From NCBI RefSeq assembly GCF_031760065.1, contig NZ_CP134500.1, forward strand, positions 1,116,001-1,180,000: a stretch of 64,000 nucleotides of DNA, given 5' to 3'. The position numbers were made by a program, and so were the translations under genes. A model generated the notes under the pieces. The model searched no databases. It saw only the letters and a list, made by a program, of their open reading frames with translations, and was not told the origin of the DNA. Below are positions 61,459 to 64,000 of the stretch, piece after piece (positions within the stretch are counted from its first letter, which is position 1; the number at the start of each line of letters is the position of its first letter). The DNA is from Streptomyces durocortorensis (GTDB taxonomy: Bacteria > Actinomycetota > Actinomycetes > Streptomycetales > Streptomycetaceae).

Positions 61459-63999
61459 TCACACCGCCAGCGGTTCCAGTTCGCGCCGGAACCTGCGCTC
61501 GTCCCGCGCCATCCGGGTCAGCGGGTGGTCGTCGCCCAGCTGACGGGCCAGTTCGTCGACGACCTCCGCCCGCACGTGCAGGGCCTCGTCCTTGCGCCCC
61601 ATGGCATCCAGCGTGACCGCGATGTTCGAGGTCATCGCCAGTGTCTCCGGGTGGTGCGCCCCGAGGGCCTCCTTGAGCTGACCGGAGACCGTGCGCTCGG
61701 CCCTCAGGACGAGGTCGAGATCGCCCGCTTCGGCCGTGGCGTTGGCCAGGTTCATGACGCAGAACAGCGTGTGCGGGTGATCGTGCCCGAAGATGTCCCG
61801 CATCGAGGCGACCACGCGGCGGTGCACCCGCTCCGCCTCCTCCGCCTCTCCCACACCCGACAGATAGACGCCCAGGTTGTTCTGGGCGGCCAGGGTGGAG
61901 GGGTGCTTGTCCCCCGGCACCTTCATGTACTGGTCGACGACCTCCTGGGCGGTCTCCCGGGCCTCCGCCGCCTCGCCCGCCGCGAACAGGTCGGCGGCCA
62001 GGTTGAGGTCGCAGGCCAGCGAATCGGGGTTGGCGGTGGTGTACTTCGCCCGGTACCGGGCGCGGGTGGCGACCGTCAGCCGGTGCGCGTCCTCCAGCCG
62101 GCCGGCCCGCCGCAACGACACCGCCAGGCTCTTCGCGGCGCTCAGGGTGGTGGGGAAGCTGCGCCCCAGGGTCCGTTTGCAGCTGTCGTAGGCGCGGCTG
62201 AGCAGGCCCACGGAGTCCTCGTACCGCCCGACCTCCCGCAGATCGCGGGCCAGGTTCATCGCGGAGGACAGGCTGTAGGGGTGCTCCGGGCCGAGCACCT
62301 GGGAGCGCAGGTCGTAGACGTCCTGGTCGATCTCGCGGGCGCGGGCGTACTGGCCGACGCTGCGCAGGTTCAGGGCCAGGTTGTTGGCGGCGGCCAGGGT
62401 CCGGGGGTGGGAGTCGTGGAAGATCTGGCCGAATCCCTCGTGGGCCTCGGTCGCCATCTCGATCGCCCGGCCGTAGTCCCCGAGCAGCCCGAGGTCGATG
62501 GCCAGGCTGCTGGTGGTCATATAGGTGTGCGGGTGCTCCGGGCCCAGCACCTCGCGCTGCCGCTGGAGCGTGAACTCGTCGAGCTCCTTCGCCTCCACGT
62601 AACGCCCGCGGGTGCGCAGGATGTTGGAGAGGTGGAAGCAGAGGTACAGGTACTGCAGGTCCCGCTCCCCCAGCTTCTCCTGCCAGATCTCCCGCAGCTC
62701 GTCGCCCAGCGCCCCCGCGGTCCTGACGTCGCCGCGCTTCCAGAGGTAGCGGACCCGGTCGATCAGGAGCCTGCGGGTCTCCGGCTCCTTGCAGTTGCGG
62801 GCGTCGGAGGGGCCCAGGTGCGGCCAGATCGTCGTGAAGCGCGGCCAGGTGTCCGGGTTGTCGATCGGCTCGTCGTCGTCCGGGCGGGCGCCGGCCAGGA
62901 TGCGGTGGACGACGTGCCGGGCCTCGCGCTGCTCCTCCTCGCTGAGCTGCGCCTTGATCACGGCCTGGACGAGGCGGTGCACCTGGATGGAGTTGGAGAC
63001 CTGGTCGACCTTGGCGAGGGCGAACCGGCCGATCTCCCGGATGACCCGGCCCAGCACCAGCTTCTCCTGGAGCGAGGAGTCGTACGGTTTCAGCGCGTCG
63101 ATCATCTCCTTGCTGTAGAGGAGGTTCGCGGAGATCGGTTCCGGGGCGAAGAAGGCGCAGAGCTGGAGCAGCCGTACGGCCGCGGGCGAGCGCTCCTTGA
63201 GCCGGGCGATGGAGATGTTCCAGGTGGCGGCGACCGGTTCCGGGTAGCCCGCGGGCTGGTTGAGGGCGAGGACCTGGGGCGCCTGCTGGGCGAGCTGTTC
63301 GAGATAGGCGTCGATGGGGGTGGCGGTCTCCGCGATCCAGGCCGCCGCCTGCTCGACGGCGAGCGGCAGGTCGCCCACGGCGGTGGCCACCTGGTCGGCG
63401 TCCTCGTCGCTGAGCCCCGGGGCCCGGCGCTGGAGGTGCTCGATGGACTCCTCGCGCAGGAAGACGTCCACGGGCAGGGCGTCCCCGTGCTGGGACCAGC
63501 TCTGGTTGCGGGAGGTCACCAGGATGTGGCCGGAGCCTCCCTGCGGGAAGTAGCGGCGCAGCTGCTCGGGGTCGTCCGCGTTGTCGAAGACCAGCAGCCA
63601 GCGGTCCGAGGGCACCCCGCGCCGCAGCAGGTCGACGGCCTCCTGCGAGGCGACCGCCATGTCGTCGCCGCCCTGGGCTCCGAGCCGGACGGCGAGTTCG
63701 GCGAGCGAGGCGACCACGTCGTCGGGCTGTTCGGACGATATCCACCACACCAGGTCGTAGTCGGCCATGAAGCGGTGCACGTACTCCAGGGCCACCTGGG
63801 TCTTGCCGACACCGCCGAGTCCGTACAGGGTCTGCGGCTGCGGCAGGACGACGGCCAGACCTCCGCCGAGCTGGTCGCGCATCCGCTCCAGGACGAGCGA
63901 GCGGCCGGTGAACCCGGGGTTGCGGGGCGGTGCGTTCCAGATCCTCGGTACGGTGCCGGGGAACCGGGGCCCCGGGGCCACACCGTCGACCAGCTGCAC
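61459..63999 (-). CDS. fxsT: FxsT-type NB-ARC/TPR protein (5' truncated by window)
   Basis: At least 846 aa of a larger protein. It starts inside the window edge at PRIWNAPPRNPGFTGRSLVL, which in this family follows an N-terminal domain, so the 5' end lies outside. An NB-ARC ATPase follows: Walker A LYGLGGVGKTQVALEY, Walker B WLLVFDNADDP, sensor SGHILVTSRNQ. Residues ~430-840 are tetratricopeptide repeats of the Kinesin/TPR_10 type with PxHPxT cores such as HPHTYMTTSSLAIDLG and HPRTLAAANNLALNLR. This is the FxSxx-COOH system TPR protein found with the FxsB radical-SAM enzyme and FxsA peptide; those partners are not in the window. Role in signalling or peptide maturation is not known. Confidence 0.85.
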   Translation of the reverse strand: MQLVDGVAPGPRFPGTVPRIWNAPPRNPGFTGRSLVLERMRDQLGGGLAVVLPQPQTLYGLGGVGKTQVALEYVHRFMADYDLVWWISSEQPDDVVASLAELAVRLGAQGGDDMAVASQEAVDLLRRGVPSDRWLLVFDNADDPEQLRRYFPQGGSGHILVTSRNQSWSQHGDALPVDVFLREESIEHLQRRAPGLSDEDADQVATAVGDLPLAVEQAAAWIAETATPIDAYLEQLAQQAPQVLALNQPAGYPEPVAATWNISIARLKERSPAAVRLLQLCAFFAPEPISANLLYSKEMIDALKPYDSSLQEKLVLGRVIREIGRFALAKVDQVSNSIQVHRLVQAVIKAQLSEEEQREARHVVHRILAGARPDDDEPIDNPDTWPRFTTIWPHLGPSDARNCKEPETRRLLIDRVRYLWKRGDVRTAGALGDELREIWQEKLGERDLQYLYLCFHLSNILRTRGRYVEAKELDEFTLQRQREVLGPEHPHTYMTTSSLAIDLGLLGDYGRAIEMATEAHEGFGQIFHDSHPRTLAAANNLALNLRSVGQYARAREIDQDVYDLRSQVLGPEHPYSLSSAMNLARDLREVGRYEDSVGLLSRAYDSCKRTLGRSFPTTLSAAKSLAVSLRRAGRLEDAHRLTVATRARYRAKYTTANPDSLACDLNLAADLFAAGEAAEARETAQEVVDQYMKVPGDKHPSTLAAQNNLGVYLSGVGEAEEAERVHRRVVASMRDIFGHDHPHTLFCVMNLANATAEAGDLDLVLRAERTVSGQLKEALGAHHPETLAMTSNIAVTLDAMGRKDEALHVRAEVVDELARQLGDDHPLTRMARDERRFRRELEPLAV

Positions 64000-64000
64000 C

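Overview
The window is high-GC actinobacterial chromosome, almost certainly Streptomyces. Evidence: G/C-rich third codon positions, TetR and GntR regulators beside small catabolic operons, a SoxR, an S. griseus-type secreted aminopeptidase, a streptogrisin-type protease, a secreted phospholipase A2, a LAETG-anchored LPMO, a TTA codon in the first gene and TTG/GTG starts. From memory, the order gntR-gntK-gntP, soxR, hmgA, secreted lipases/LPMO, Y-family polymerase-dnaE2 matches the S. coelicolor core region SCO1678 to about SCO1740. The aminopeptidase resembles the S. griseus enzyme most. No tRNA, rRNA, IS element, phage or CRISPR array was seen, so this is core chromosome with local decay and repeat insertions.

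Layout. 1-9 kb: end of an HTH regulator, a pseudouridine synthase, a mycothiol-dependent formaldehyde detoxification pair (mscR plus metallo-hydrolase), the divergent gluconate locus, an APC permease and a TPR-like protein. 9-16 kb: ASCH protein, FAD dehydrogenase, NUDIX hydrolase, two overlapping DUF202 genes, a quinone-type oxidoreductase, then a kinase plus acyl-CoA dehydrogenase pair that resembles a split ACAD10/11. 16-26 kb: secreted aminopeptidase; SDR, internally deleted acyl-CoA ligase and TetR in one transcription unit; NamZ-like muramidase; soxR; MaoC/TetR pair; YiaA/B protein; acyl-CoA dehydrogenase. 26-33 kb: TetR, DMT exporter, PPK2, alcohol and aldehyde dehydrogenases, CitMHS transporter. 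33-43 kb: molybdopterin oxidoreductase, methyltransferase, XRE-cupin regulator, TetR and hmgA, HutC-type regulator, an orphan type ISP C-terminal-domain protein, CoA transferase. 43-54 kb: GDSL lipase, AAA ATPase, GntR and GNAT genes separated by four 25-bp tandem palindromic repeats, a methyltransferase-NUDIX-VOC fusion preceded by a TctA remnant, LPMO, secreted lipase. 53-64 kb: dnaE2 with an ImuB-like partner behind a near-consensus SOS box, a membrane protein, phospholipase A2, streptogrisin, an alpha/beta hydrolase and the C-terminal part of an FxsT-type NB-ARC/TPR protein cut by the window end.

How it fits together. Several small regulons can be read from shared palindromes. ATACCGAC-type sites lie before both the kinase/dehydrogenase operon and the SDR-ligase-TetR unit. 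Together those genes supply the activities of levulinate/4-hydroxyacid catabolism (kinase, ACAD, SDR, CoA ligase), with the ligase destroyed. An identical 15-bp site lies before a MaoC hydratase and before its neighbouring TetR. Two related AAYTAGC sites lie before an acyl-CoA dehydrogenase/TetR divergon and before an aldehyde dehydrogenase. Eight genes have a TANNNT hexamer 6-7 bases before the start codon, suggesting leaderless transcripts. Convergent gene ends are often closed by long perfect G/C hairpins, one of 22 bp.
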